Assembly (NCBI GenBank): GCA_947488605.1
Contig: CANKZJ010000001.1
Coordinates: forward strand, 930,001-994,000
Direction of reading: 5' to 3'
DNA length: 64,000 nucleotides
Source: an uncultured Paracoccaceae bacterium
GTDB lineage: Bacteria > Pseudomonadota > Alphaproteobacteria > Rhodobacterales > Rhodobacteraceae
In this document: piece by piece, positions 36,742-45,325 of the stretch
How the letters are laid out: every line of letters begins with the position of its first letter
How positions within the stretch are numbered: position 1 is the stretch's first letter
Made by a program: the position numbers and the translations under genes
The notes under the pieces: model-generated
What the model saw: the letters and a program-made list of their open reading frames with translations, nothing else
What the model was told of the DNA's origin: nothing
The model's database searches: none

Positions 36742-37448
36742 AATCTGCACCACTTGTAACGGTTCTTGATGATACGCCCGAGATCCGCAGTATTCTGTCG
36801 GATGCGCTAGAGAAGGCCGGTTTCAGGGTCCGATCATTTGGACGCGCCGCTGAGTTTGAACAGGCCTGCAAATCCATTTCACCCGATGCCTGCATTATTG
36901 ATCTGGGATTGCCCGATAGCGACGGTCTAGCACTTGTTCATCGTTTTGCCAGCCAATCAGATGTGCCAATCTTAATCATCTCGGGGCGGTCGCGGACCCA
37001 AGACAAAATCGTCGGGCTAGAACTGGGTGCTGATGACTACATCATCAAACCGTTCGAAGTTGACGAGGTCATCGCACGTCTAAGGGTCATATTAAGACGC
37101 GCCAGCGGGGACACCGCAAGAACAGAAACTCGGATCGTTCGGTTTTGCGGTTGGACGGCTGACCTTAACCTGCTCCAACTGACCAAAACCACTGGTGAAA
37201 GTCAAAACCTGACGTTCGCCGAAAGCGAGATATTGAAGATGTTTCTGGCATCGCCCAACCGGTTGATAAAACGAGAGCAGATACTCGACTATCTGGGAAG
37301 CAATGCAGATGATGCATTTGAGCGGTCAATCGATGTAAAAGTATCGCGGTTGCGGACCAAACTGGGCGACGACGCCCAAAACCCCCTCATTATTAAGACA
37401 GTCTATGGCGCTGGATACATCTTTATCGCGGAGATTCATGAAGATTAG
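36738..37448 (+). CDS. OmpR-family response regulator
   Basis: The 236-residue protein has a receiver domain (LDDTPEIRS; phospho-acceptor Asp in CIIDLGLPDSDG near residue 53; switch Lys in DDYIIKPFE) and an OmpR/PhoB winged helix (about 135-230, ending VKTVYGAGYIF-like as IIKTVYGAGYIFIAEI). Its ATG overlaps the kinase stop. With the kinase's own receiver this forms a phosphorelay-like pair. DNA targets are probably in the 34649-34812 divergent region. Confidence 0.9.
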   Translation: MKSAPLVTVLDDTPEIRSILSDALEKAGFRVRSFGRAAEFEQACKSISPDACIIDLGLPDSDGLALVHRFASQSDVPILIISGRSRTQDKIVGLELGADDYIIKPFEVDEVIARLRVILRRASGDTARTETRIVRFCGWTADLNLLQLTKTTGESQNLTFAESEILKMFLASPNRLIKREQILDYLGSNADDAFERSIDVKVSRLRTKLGDDAQNPLIIKTVYGAGYIFIAEIHED

Positions 37449-37917
37449 AGGAGAGGCATCGCACAAGACGACATCGATAACAGCCCGTCCCGCATTGCAG
37501 GCATTGGCCATTTCTGCTCAAGCCTCCGATGTCACAAAACCACAATTGATTTTATCGCAGCGAAAGCACACTTTGCCCGGCCTTATGTATCAAACGCACC
37601 AAGCACGGGCGGGGTGTGAGGGGTGATTAAGGTTTTATGTGTCCTCATCTTTTTTATGGCCATCAATATCTCGGAAGTTGTACGCGCTGAAAATGAAGGG
37701 CCGAAAGCTGTTGCGGAGAATGTCTCCTGTGAGCCCAGACTTCTCAATTGCTGTATGGCGGCGAAAGTCGGCTTCTGGCAAATAGGGTATTTAGCTACGA
37801 CAAAGCACTACCAAAACCGGACCTTGATGCAACTACCAACAAACGGCAGCTGGAAGGTCACGGTTTTACTTGGTTCACGATGATGAATCCTTCTTAGTGT
37901 CTGTAATAGTGCCTGTT
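37449..37917. repeat. Gene-poor spacer between two cargo modules, with repeat-like motifs
   Basis: An 86-codon frame starting at GTG 37623 (to 37883) has a signal-like N-terminus (IKVLCVLIFFMAINISEVVRA), but its second half encodes the dispersed-repeat motif GGCGGCGAAAGTCGGCTTCTGG, so I do not annotate it as a gene. A similar CGAAAGCACACTTTGCCCGG motif lies at about 37561. Confidence 0.4.
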
Positions 37918-38370
37918 CTACCAGCTATTGTACCCTAGGTATTTGCCCGACATTTCCACTTTGACACGGTCCCCTTTGGGATTTTCAACACGCGTTACGG
38001 TCATGTCAAAATCAATCGCTGACATGATGCCATCACCAAATTTTTCCTGGATAAGCGCCTTGAGCGTCGGGCCGTAGACACCCACGATTTCGTAGAACCG
38101 ATAGATGCAAGGATCCGTTGGCACCGCTTGTTCCCAGATCTTGGTCGGGCTTTCGGCCAGTAGGCTTTCGGCCTCTTGTGGCAGGCCCATTGTTGTGACC
38201 ATCAGCGCCGCTTTCTCGGGTGGAAACGCATTCATGCCCATCGCTGCTGAATGGGTCCAGACCGGCGACATGCCAATTTTTTCAGCAATGCCTTCCCATG
38301 TCATTCCAGCGGTCTTCTTGGCCGAAAGGATCATAGCGGTGACGTCTTCTTTGGTCATCATATCGGTCAT
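37918..38370 (-). CDS. cynS: Cyanase (cyanate hydratase)
   Basis: The 150-residue protein decomposes cyanate with bicarbonate to CO2 and carbamate, which yields ammonia. The catalytic residues known from E. coli CynS are all visible: Arg and Glu in IYRFYEIVG (Arg96/Glu99 equivalents) and Ser in GIMSAIDF (Ser122 equivalent). The N-terminal half is the usual POU-like helical domain. ATG 38370 has AGAAGGA upstream. It is the last gene of the cyanate operon. Confidence 0.95.
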   Translation of the reverse strand: MTDMMTKEDVTAMILSAKKTAGMTWEGIAEKIGMSPVWTHSAAMGMNAFPPEKAALMVTTMGLPQEAESLLAESPTKIWEQAVPTDPCIYRFYEIVGVYGPTLKALIQEKFGDGIMSAIDFDMTVTRVENPKGDRVKVEMSGKYLGYNSW

Positions 38371-38398
38371 GTGTCTGGTGTCCTTCTTCGTTGTTATT

Positions 38399-38866
38399 TC
38401 AAAGACCAAGCTCAGTCAGGCTTGGGTGGTTTTCGGGCCGAGGATCAGATGCGTCCCAATGGAACAGGCGTTCGTCTTGCGCAATTGGAACATCGTTAAT
38501 CGAGGCATGGCGCTGCGCCATGTAGCCGTCCGCATCAAAGGCCCAGTTTTCGTTGCCATGGGCGCGAAACCACTGCCCTGTCGCGTCGTGGTACTCATAA
38601 ACAAAGCGCACCGCGATATTGGCATCGCCGTGGGCCCAGATTTCCTTGATCAGCCGATAGCCATTCTCAGTTGCCCATTTCTTTGTCAGGAAGGCCTCGA
38701 CCTCCGCCCGCCCGTTGAGGAACATTGCGCGATTGCGCCAAACCGTGTCAGGCGTGTAGGCCATGGCTACTTTGGCGGGATCACGACCGTTCCACGCGTT
38801 TTCGGCCATACGCACTTTCTGGACGGCGTCATTGTAGGTAAAGGGCGGGACAGGGTGACGTGTCAT
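38399..38866 (-). CDS. NTF2-like/DUF1348 family protein
   Basis: The 155-residue protein belongs to the SnoaL/NTF2-like superfamily, close to DUF1348 (RMAENAWNGRDPAKVAMAYT at about 19-38; WRNRAMFLNGRAEVEAFL at about 48-65; RFVYEYHDATGQWFRAHGNE at about 91-110). Function is unknown; the fold is a small cone-shaped binding or enzyme scaffold. Its ATG overlaps the stop of the ABC ATPase gene (ATGA), and cynS begins 28 bp later, so it is co-expressed with cyanate uptake. Confidence 0.85.
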   Translation of the reverse strand: MTRHPVPPFTYNDAVQKVRMAENAWNGRDPAKVAMAYTPDTVWRNRAMFLNGRAEVEAFLTKKWATENGYRLIKEIWAHGDANIAVRFVYEYHDATGQWFRAHGNENWAFDADGYMAQRHASINDVPIAQDERLFHWDASDPRPENHPSLTELGL

Positions 38867-39762
38867 GTCTTCACCGCTTGCAAAAGGGGCGCGGCACTGA
38901 CCTCACCACCCGTTTTGTCAATGCGAATTGTCTCTGGGGAATGTGTTTCGCCACCTTCACTTGGTTGCCCCGCAAGCTCAGCCGAGCGTTTGCCGAGGAA
39001 CTGTACCAAGTGGTTGCGGATAGCGTAATAATTGGGATTTTCCACGATGTCGGTCCGCACGCGTGGCCTTGGGATTGTGATCTCGACACTTTCTGCGACC
39101 CGCGCCAATGGTCCATTTGTCATGAGCAATATGCGGTCTGCCAGTAGGATTGCCTCATCGATGTCATGGGTGATCATAAACACGGTCTGATCAGTCCCGC
39201 TCCAGACCTTGAGCAGTTCTTCCTGGATGGTCCCGCGCGTTAACGCATCAAGTGCGCCAAAAGGCTCATCAAGCAACAGAAGCTTAGGTTCATTTGCAAA
39301 TGCGCGCGCAATCGACACCCGCTGACGCATGCCCCCTGACAACTGGCTTGGCTTGCGGTGGATGGCATCGCCCGACAGGCCAACCTTGTCGAGAAAGGCG
39401 ATGGAGTGGTCTTCAACCTGTTGCTTGGTCCAATCGGGAAAGCGTGCAGCCACACCGAATGTAACATTCTTAAGTGCGCTTAGCCATGGCAGCAGAGAAT
39501 AGTTCTGAAACACCACACCACGGTCCAAACTGGGTCCAGAAATCTGCTGCCCGTCCATTTTGACCACGCCTGATGTTGGTTCTGAAAGCCCTGCCAAAAT
39601 GTTCATGATCGTCGATTTGCCACAGCCGGAATGACCGAGAATGCAGACGAACTCGCCCTTTTCGATCCCAAAGCTGGCGTTTTCAAAAACTGTGAATTGA
39701 CCGCCCTTTCCGTCAGGGTATTTTTGGGTGAGCCGCTCAATGCTGAGAAATGCGTTTGCCAT
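38863..39762 (-). CDS. cynD: Nitrate/cyanate-type ABC transporter ATP-binding protein
   Basis: The 299-residue ABC ATPase of the NrtD/TauB/CynD group has Walker A GHSGCGKST, signature LSGGMRQRVSIARAF, Walker B LLLLDEPFGALDALTRG and the switch His in MITHDIDEAILLADR. A Pro/Ser-rich tail of about 35 residues extends beyond the core. With the permease and binding protein it forms an oxyanion importer. Linkage to cynS indicates cyanate, although nitrate or sulfonate transporters look similar. Confidence 0.85.
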   Translation of the reverse strand: MANAFLSIERLTQKYPDGKGGQFTVFENASFGIEKGEFVCILGHSGCGKSTIMNILAGLSEPTSGVVKMDGQQISGPSLDRGVVFQNYSLLPWLSALKNVTFGVAARFPDWTKQQVEDHSIAFLDKVGLSGDAIHRKPSQLSGGMRQRVSIARAFANEPKLLLLDEPFGALDALTRGTIQEELLKVWSGTDQTVFMITHDIDEAILLADRILLMTNGPLARVAESVEITIPRPRVRTDIVENPNYYAIRNHLVQFLGKRSAELAGQPSEGGETHSPETIRIDKTGGEVSAAPLLQAVKT

Positions 39763-39771
39763 TAGCCTGCC

Positions 39772-40608
39772 TTATTCAACGTACGCGACGCGCCGCTGCA
39801 CAAAGCCAAAGGCCGCATCCAGCAACATGCCGACGACGCCGATCATGAGGATTGAAAAGATAACTGAGGTAAGGTCGAGGTTGTTCCACTCGTTCCAGAC
39901 GTAATAGCCGATGCCTGTGCCCCCCACGAGCATTTCAGCCGCCACAATGACCAGCCATGCAATCCCTATCGAGATCCGCATGCCTGTGACGATCGTGGGG
40001 GCCGCAGCCGGTAGCACAACCGTAAAGGCGGTTTTCATCGCCGACAGCTCGTGTGTGCGCGCCACATTGACCCAGTCTTCACGCACTCCGGCAACCCCAA
40101 AGGCTGTGTTCAGCAGCATCGGCCAGATCGAGCAGATAAAGATGACAAAGATAGCCGAAGCCTCAGAGTCTTGAATGATGAATAGTGCAAGCGGCATCCA
40201 AGCAAGCGGAGAAATCGGGCGTAGAACCTGAATGAACGGGTTCAGCGCCTTATAGGCCACCGACGACATCCCAATCAGGAACCCCAGCGGGATGGCGATG
40301 AGCGCTGCCAGAAAATAACCGGTCAGAACACGGTAGATCGAATACCCGATCTGGATACCGATCCCTTTGTCGTTGGGGCCGGCATCATAGAACGGATTAG
40401 ACAGTTCTTCCCACGCTTTGACGAAAACTTCGCTGGGGGGTGGCACGCCCGCTTTGGCCGTCCCAGCCCCTGTTAAGAGCTCGTATTCAGTCAATTCACC
40501 AGTGGCGACCTGTTGTGTGGAGATCGAGAATTCCCACACCAACAGGCCAACCAGCAGCAAGGCGCATGACCAAATCGCAGCCCGCTTATTTTCCGATATC
40601 AGTTCCAT
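39772..40608 (-). CDS. cynB: Nitrate/cyanate-type ABC transporter permease
   Basis: The 278-residue permease of the NrtB/TauC/CynB type has about six helices, a long periplasmic N-terminal loop after the first helix and the EAA-like loop ARTHELSAMKTAFTVVLPAAAP (about 183-204, typically contacting the ATPase). It overlaps the cynA-type stop by one base (TGATG) and precedes the ATPase gene by 9 bp. Confidence 0.87.
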   Translation of the reverse strand: MELISENKRAAIWSCALLLVGLLVWEFSISTQQVATGELTEYELLTGAGTAKAGVPPPSEVFVKAWEELSNPFYDAGPNDKGIGIQIGYSIYRVLTGYFLAALIAIPLGFLIGMSSVAYKALNPFIQVLRPISPLAWMPLALFIIQDSEASAIFVIFICSIWPMLLNTAFGVAGVREDWVNVARTHELSAMKTAFTVVLPAAAPTIVTGMRISIGIAWLVIVAAEMLVGGTGIGYYVWNEWNNLDLTSVIFSILMIGVVGMLLDAAFGFVQRRVAYVE

Positions 40609-41981
40609 CAGTCAGCTTTGATCGCAAAGCTATCGACGTAGGCTTCGGGTTGCGCAGGATCAAAGCTTTTGCCCATGATCATGTGTGACTTGTAGTTGTC
40701 TGCAGGTGCGTCATAGCCAAGGTCGGTCATGACTTTGCGTGCATCAGACGCAAGGTACACTTGTTCGGCCACACCCTTGTAGTCAACATCGCCTTCGATA
40801 TAACCCCAGCGCTTCATCTGCGTCAGAATCCAAACACCCATAGACTGCCATGGGAAGGGATCGAAATCGATGCGATCCGGCACGCGCTGCACTTCGCCCA
40901 AGCCATCGGCGTAAGTTCCGGTAAGAACCTGCTGGATGACAGTCACCGGTTGATTGAGATAGTTGGTCGGCGCAATGGCCTCTGATATCTCAACGCGGTT
41001 GTCGGGGTTTGAGGCATACTGCGTGGCGTCAATGATCGACTTAAGCAAAGCACCGTACGTATTTGGCAATTCGGTCGCGAAGGACAAAGGTGCAGCAAAC
41101 GCACAGCATGGATGACCTTCCCAGATTTCTTTTGTGAGGATGTGGATGAATCCGATACCCTCATAGACGGCCCGCTGATTAAACGGATCAGGTGACAGAT
41201 AACCATCTAGGTTGCCAGCCCGCAGGTTCGCGACCATTTCAGGAGGTGGAACCACACGGATCTGAATATCGACATCAGGATCCAAACCAAATTCAGCCAC
41301 ATAGTAGCGTAGCAAGAAGTTGTGCATCGAGTATTCGAACGGCACACCAAAGGTGAAGCCTTTCCACTGGCTTGGATCGCGTTTGTCTAGGTGTTCATTA
41401 GCAAGCACAATCGCCTGACCGTTAATGTTTTCAACTGCTGGCATGATGTAGGGTTCGGCAACTGATCCCGCACCCAGCGTCATTGCCAAAGGCATTGGCG
41501 TCAGCATGTGGCTGGCATCATATTCGCCTGACAGGGATTTATCGCGGGCCACAGCCCAACCTGCCGTTTTGATGACCTGCGCATTCAGACCGTAGCGCTC
41601 ATAAAAGCCCAAAGGCTGCGCCATGATGATCGGCGTCGCACAGGTGATCGGCACAAACCCGATATTCAGGTCAGTTTTCTCGGGCAGCCCAAGGTTGTCG
41701 AGAATTGCGGCTTTTGCTTCGTTTATCGGAAAAACGGATGCAAGGGCGGCGGCGGCAGTCGTGCCTCCGACCATGCCCATAAACGAACGCCGCCCAATGT
41801 CGCTGTGCCCGAAGACGGAGCGGACAATTGCACTTTCAACCGCTTGTTCGAGCATATCTTCGCTAGACATATGTGTCTGTGTTGGTGCGGCGCTCGCTTT
41901 GCAACTATCGCATGGGCAACTTTGCCCGTGGCGCAGGTCGGTATCTTTCGAGAACGGATTTCCAAGGCTTTTGACTGTCAT
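40608..41981 (-). CDS. cynA: Nitrate/cyanate-type ABC substrate-binding protein with Tat signal
   Basis: The 457-residue protein is of the NrtA/CmpA/CynA type (FVPITCATPIIMAQPLGFYE near residue 88; DGYLSPDPFNQRAVYEG near 260). A twin-arginine motif GRRSFMGMVGG begins near residue 61, followed by a hydrophobic stretch ending AKA, so export by Tat is likely. The stretch before it is unusually long for a Tat n-region and contains CPCDSC, a possible metal-binding knot. ATG 41981 is preferred to an upstream frame. It is first in the operon, divergent from the Fis-type activator. Confidence 0.85.
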   Translation of the reverse strand: MTVKSLGNPFSKDTDLRHGQSCPCDSCKASAAPTQTHMSSEDMLEQAVESAIVRSVFGHSDIGRRSFMGMVGGTTAAAALASVFPINEAKAAILDNLGLPEKTDLNIGFVPITCATPIIMAQPLGFYERYGLNAQVIKTAGWAVARDKSLSGEYDASHMLTPMPLAMTLGAGSVAEPYIMPAVENINGQAIVLANEHLDKRDPSQWKGFTFGVPFEYSMHNFLLRYYVAEFGLDPDVDIQIRVVPPPEMVANLRAGNLDGYLSPDPFNQRAVYEGIGFIHILTKEIWEGHPCCAFAAPLSFATELPNTYGALLKSIIDATQYASNPDNRVEISEAIAPTNYLNQPVTVIQQVLTGTYADGLGEVQRVPDRIDFDPFPWQSMGVWILTQMKRWGYIEGDVDYKGVAEQVYLASDARKVMTDLGYDAPADNYKSHMIMGKSFDPAQPEAYVDSFAIKAD

Positions 41982-42103
41982 AATGACCCCCATGATTTGA
42001 TTTGAATCACAATGACACGGGGGCAAACCGTCATTAAGCGGGATTGGCTGAGCGGCTGAATTCTACAACACGCTGAAATTTATGATTAAATTATGTGCAA
42101 CTC

Positions 42104-42136
42104 CTACGATTATTCGTAATTTACGATTTATCGTAG
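42104..42136. promoter_or_regulatory. Nested inverted repeats in the cyanate operon control region
   Basis: CTACGAT at 42104-42110 is complementary to ATCGTAG at 42130-42136. Inside it, TCGTAA (42114-42119) and TTACGA (42121-42126) form a second perfect inverted repeat. The 33-bp block is A+T-rich, lies between the divergent cynA-type gene and the Fis-type activator, and is a good candidate for the activator's binding site. Confidence 0.6.
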
Positions 42137-42170
42137 ATACATCACCCCCCGGGTGGGTTCACATTTCGGC

Positions 42171-44018
42171 ATGGCCCTTGATTCTGACGTATCCCTGACA
42201 CTTGATTATTATCCGCATCCAACTCTTATGATGGGAACGCAACGCGGGGACATCATTGCGCACAACTCAGAGGCAGTGCGCCTGTTTGGTTCGGCACTGG
42301 CGGCGCATTCTCTCGGCGGCTTGTTACAATCGCCCCCTGCAGACATGGCAGTTTTCCTTGAGGCCGTGCTGCACTTTGGACGTTACACGAGCTCCACGCT
42401 TTTGTTTGACAGCATGGATGGGCGGCGCCTGCGCTTGCAGACATTTGGAACCCGTGTTTCGGACACGCAAGTCATACTCAGCTTTTTGGACCTCGATGCA
42501 CAAGAATGGCGCAATCAGGTGGCCGAACAGGAGGCCCACCATCGCGCCGGTTTGATGCAATGGCAGAACATCCATGGGTTCTTTCGCGAGATGGAGGCAC
42601 AGAACCATCTGATCCTTGAGGCCGCCGGTGAAGGGATCTACGGGATCAACGCGGACGGCAAAGCCACCTTTGTTAATCGTGCCGCCCAAGAGATGCTGGG
42701 CTGGAATGCCGATGACCTGATTGGGCGGGATTTGCATCAGATCATTCACCATCACCATTTGAACGGCGATCATTTTCACGCTCATGATTGTCCGATCTAC
42801 GACTCGTTCCGGCGCGACAAGATCGTGCGTGTCGATGACGATGCGTTCTGGCGCAAGGACGGAAAGCCCATTCTGGTCGAGTATATCTCGACCCCGATCT
42901 ACGACCACGGTGTATTGGCCGGAGCCGTTGTCATTTTTCGCGACGTAACCGAGCGGAAGGAAAATGAAAGGAAACTGCGCCGTGCGCTGGAGGAAGTTGA
43001 AAAGCTTCGGTACCAGCTTGAGCAAGAGAACGACTATCTACAAACCGAAATCCGTAGCGTCAGGTCACACGCCGGGATAATCGGGCAATCAGCGTCTATC
43101 CGAAACCTCAATACGCAAATCGATTTAGTCGCCGACAAGCAGACAAACGTTCTGATTACCGGTGCATCCGGCACCGGCAAAAGCTTGACCGTCACCGCCA
43201 TCCACGAGGCAAGCAACCGACGCAAAAGACCGCTTGTGCGGGTAAACTGCTCTGACATTCCCACCCGTAACCTTGAGGCGGAATTGTTTGGCTACAGGCG
43301 CGGCGCGATGCGCGGAGCTGTGCGTGATACGACAGGCAAGTTGGCTTTGGCCAATAACGGCACTTTATATCTGGACGAAGTGTCAGATCTGCCAAAGGCG
43401 TTTCAGGCCAAGTTGATCGCGGTGATCCAAGAAGGGGTTTTCCGGCGCATCGGTGACACGTATGACACGCCTGTCTCGCTTCGGATCGTGTCCACCACTG
43501 CCCGCGATCTTGCCGCGGAAGTCCGTGCCGAACGATTTCGACAGGACCTCTATTTCGAGCTAAGCGTGATGCCGATCCATTGTGATGCGCTCAAGGACCG
43601 CCCTGAGGACATCCCGTTTCTAGCTCAACATTTTCTGGACCGGGCGTCCAGAAGATTGCGTTTGCCAAAGACCCGGCTGACCAAGGCAAATATGCAAGCC
43701 CTGCTGACGTACAGATGGCCAGGGAATGTCCGCGAACTTGAAAATGTAATTGAACGGGCAGCCATCTTGGCTCAAGGCGGCAAACTCCGCTTCGCATTTC
43801 AAACTAAAAAGCCCGACGCCGCACAAGATGGTGCTGACATTATGTCAATCTCGGATCTGAAACGGCTAGAGCGCGATAACCTCATCCGGTGTCTGCGGCG
43901 ATCTCAAGGTAAGGTATCGGGCGTTACAGGTGCTGCAAGGCTCTTGGAACTTCCGCCGACGACGGTTTACTCGAAGATAAAGAAGCTCAAGCTTAACCCA
44001 ACGGATTGGGAAACTTAA
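42171..44018 (+). CDS. Fis-family AAA+ activator with PAS sensor and altered GAFTGA loop
   Basis: The 615-residue protein has two PAS-like regions (about 10-110 and 145-265), a coiled-coil linker (about 265-300), an AAA+ domain (about 305-530) with Walker A GASGTGKSLT and Walker B NNGTLYLDEV, an arginine-bearing RPEDIPFLAQHFL region and a C-terminal Fis helix-turn-helix (TGAARLLELPPTTVYSKI). The sigma-54-contact loop, normally GAFTGA, reads GAMRGA. ATG 42171 is preferred over GTG 42153. It is divergent from the cyanate operon and probably activates it, perhaps not through sigma-54. Confidence 0.87.
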   Translation: MALDSDVSLTLDYYPHPTLMMGTQRGDIIAHNSEAVRLFGSALAAHSLGGLLQSPPADMAVFLEAVLHFGRYTSSTLLFDSMDGRRLRLQTFGTRVSDTQVILSFLDLDAQEWRNQVAEQEAHHRAGLMQWQNIHGFFREMEAQNHLILEAAGEGIYGINADGKATFVNRAAQEMLGWNADDLIGRDLHQIIHHHHLNGDHFHAHDCPIYDSFRRDKIVRVDDDAFWRKDGKPILVEYISTPIYDHGVLAGAVVIFRDVTERKENERKLRRALEEVEKLRYQLEQENDYLQTEIRSVRSHAGIIGQSASIRNLNTQIDLVADKQTNVLITGASGTGKSLTVTAIHEASNRRKRPLVRVNCSDIPTRNLEAELFGYRRGAMRGAVRDTTGKLALANNGTLYLDEVSDLPKAFQAKLIAVIQEGVFRRIGDTYDTPVSLRIVSTTARDLAAEVRAERFRQDLYFELSVMPIHCDALKDRPEDIPFLAQHFLDRASRRLRLPKTRLTKANMQALLTYRWPGNVRELENVIERAAILAQGGKLRFAFQTKKPDAAQDGADIMSISDLKRLERDNLIRCLRRSQGKVSGVTGAARLLELPPTTVYSKIKKLKLNPTDWET

Positions 44019-44384
44019 AAGCACGCGTCCGCGGCGAAGGAGAACCGAGCTGAACGAAAACTACAGTCTTTATCATGTCAACTTTTGCGCCCACCGAACA
44101 TCCGCTTTGGGATGCGAGGTTCTTTGTGCAGCAACTGCAGCATCATGAAAGAGGCCTTTGGTTGAAAACGTCTAAACGTCAGCTTAGTCCGCAAAGTAGA
44201 CATTGGCGTCGATGTTTGCCTATCAGAACCCGACCGAAAGCGTCAGATGACCGCTATGAGCCCATAGTACCGGATGCCGCGAGGTGAACGAAGGGCCGCT
44301 TTGGTGACAACGTCGAAAACTCTTGAAGTCTCGCGACCATTACCACAAGGTGAAAGCCGCATTGGAGAAAAAGGATTTTCGAGA
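44019..44384. repeat. Gene-free region with dispersed-repeat motifs
   Basis: About 365 bases with no supported gene. Motifs such as GTGCAGCAACTGCAGCATC (about 44127) and AAAGTAGACATTGGCGTC (about 44194) match the repeat family found at other module boundaries. Confidence 0.45.
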
Positions 44385-44456
44385 ATGAACTATAAGATAT
44401 CGGAACTGGGTTTAAAGGCATTGCTCGACGTCACAGTTAGTTTGAAGTCTGATTGA
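44385..44456 (+). CDS. Possible 23-aa leader peptide before the two-TM gene
   Basis: ATG 44385 follows GGAGAAAAAGGA and the frame ends in TGA 44454-44456, which shares its A with the ATG of the two-TM gene (TGATG). The peptide is MNYKISELGLKALLDV plus seven residues. The overlap suggests a short coupling leader, but length alone makes this weak. Confidence 0.3.
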   Translation: MNYKISELGLKALLDVTVSLKSD

Positions 44457-45325
44457 TGCGTGCCAGTATTATCTTGGCTGTAATCTGCCTTCTTGCATTG
44501 GGCGTGCTTTGGTTCGTATATGACCCAACTCAACAAGGATATGCGTTCTCAATTTTTTTCTCACTAGTTACAGGTTTTCTAGCGGGCGCATTGTCTCCTA
44601 TATTGCTCTACATGATTTCTGGTAAGACAGCTCAAGACGCGATGTCCACCGAGTTTTCCAAGATTTTGAACCGTGTCTATTCAGACTACGCACCACAAAA
44701 AACTTACGCTCCTTCAAAAAAGCTGAACAGTGAATTCAATATAGACCTAACGCAGGCGTTAAAAGAGGCCAAAAGTTACACATTTGTGGGAGAGACTGCC
44801 GTACATGTGCCAGCCCGCATTCTTCGTCGTGAAGAGTCCGGCGGAGTTCTAAGTTCAGTCGAAGTAGTGTTGGCGTACTCCGGCAAAGACGTAATGCTTG
44901 ACCAAGAATATGCTATTCCCGGAACATTATTGAGTGCCAAGCGTCGCGTGGTTATCTTAGCTGCTGTGTTAGGGCTTCGTGAAGTAGCGTTGGCTAAGCC
45001 GGTTCGCATAATCAGTCTGTACATTTTGAAGGAAGGCCTCGGATTTCGGTTTGAAGCCACTGAAAAAGTGACCTTCTTAACAGAGTCACCGAACAGTTTA
45101 GCGGCGGGCGGCTATCCAATTAGCTATATGGTTGATAGAGATAGCATTCTGGGGAGAATTTCGGCTAATACTTTAACCGTTGGCAAAGCGACAGCGACCA
45201 GTGTTCATCTGAATACGGTCAGCGAAGAAGAACTCATAGCAAAAATTGGTTTCAGCGTGACAGATGAGCAGCGCGAGGCTGCAGAACAGCTGAAAAATCA
45301 ACTCAAGGCAATTGAACATGTCTGA
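44456..45325 (+). CDS. Two-TM membrane protein with beta-rich cytoplasmic domain (candidate effector)
   Basis: The 289-residue protein has two N-terminal membrane helices (about 4-23 and 31-54: ASIILAVICLLALGVLWFV; FFSLVTGFLAGALSPILLYM), then a soluble domain (about 60-289) with alternating strands such as YTFVGETAVHVPARIL, VEVVLAY and VRIISLYIL. No enzyme motif is seen. The two-TM plus beta-rich layout resembles membrane effectors of nucleotide-signalling defence systems (PycTM, OptE), by layout only. It overlaps the cupin gene by 8 bp and is co-directional with a cyclase-like gene. Sequence is A+T-rich relative to the flanks. Confidence 0.75.
   Translation: MRASIILAVICLLALGVLWFVYDPTQQGYAFSIFFSLVTGFLAGALSPILLYMISGKTAQDAMSTEFSKILNRVYSDYAPQKTYAPSKKLNSEFNIDLTQALKEAKSYTFVGETAVHVPARILRREESGGVLSSVEVVLAYSGKDVMLDQEYAIPGTLLSAKRRVVILAAVLGLREVALAKPVRIISLYILKEGLGFRFEATEKVTFLTESPNSLAAGGYPISYMVDRDSILGRISANTLTVGKATATSVHLNTVSEEELIAKIGFSVTDEQREAAEQLKNQLKAIEHV

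Noticed and set aside
37623-37883. 86-codon frame with a signal-like N-terminus
   Set aside because: Its second half encodes the dispersed-repeat motif, so coding capacity is probably accidental.
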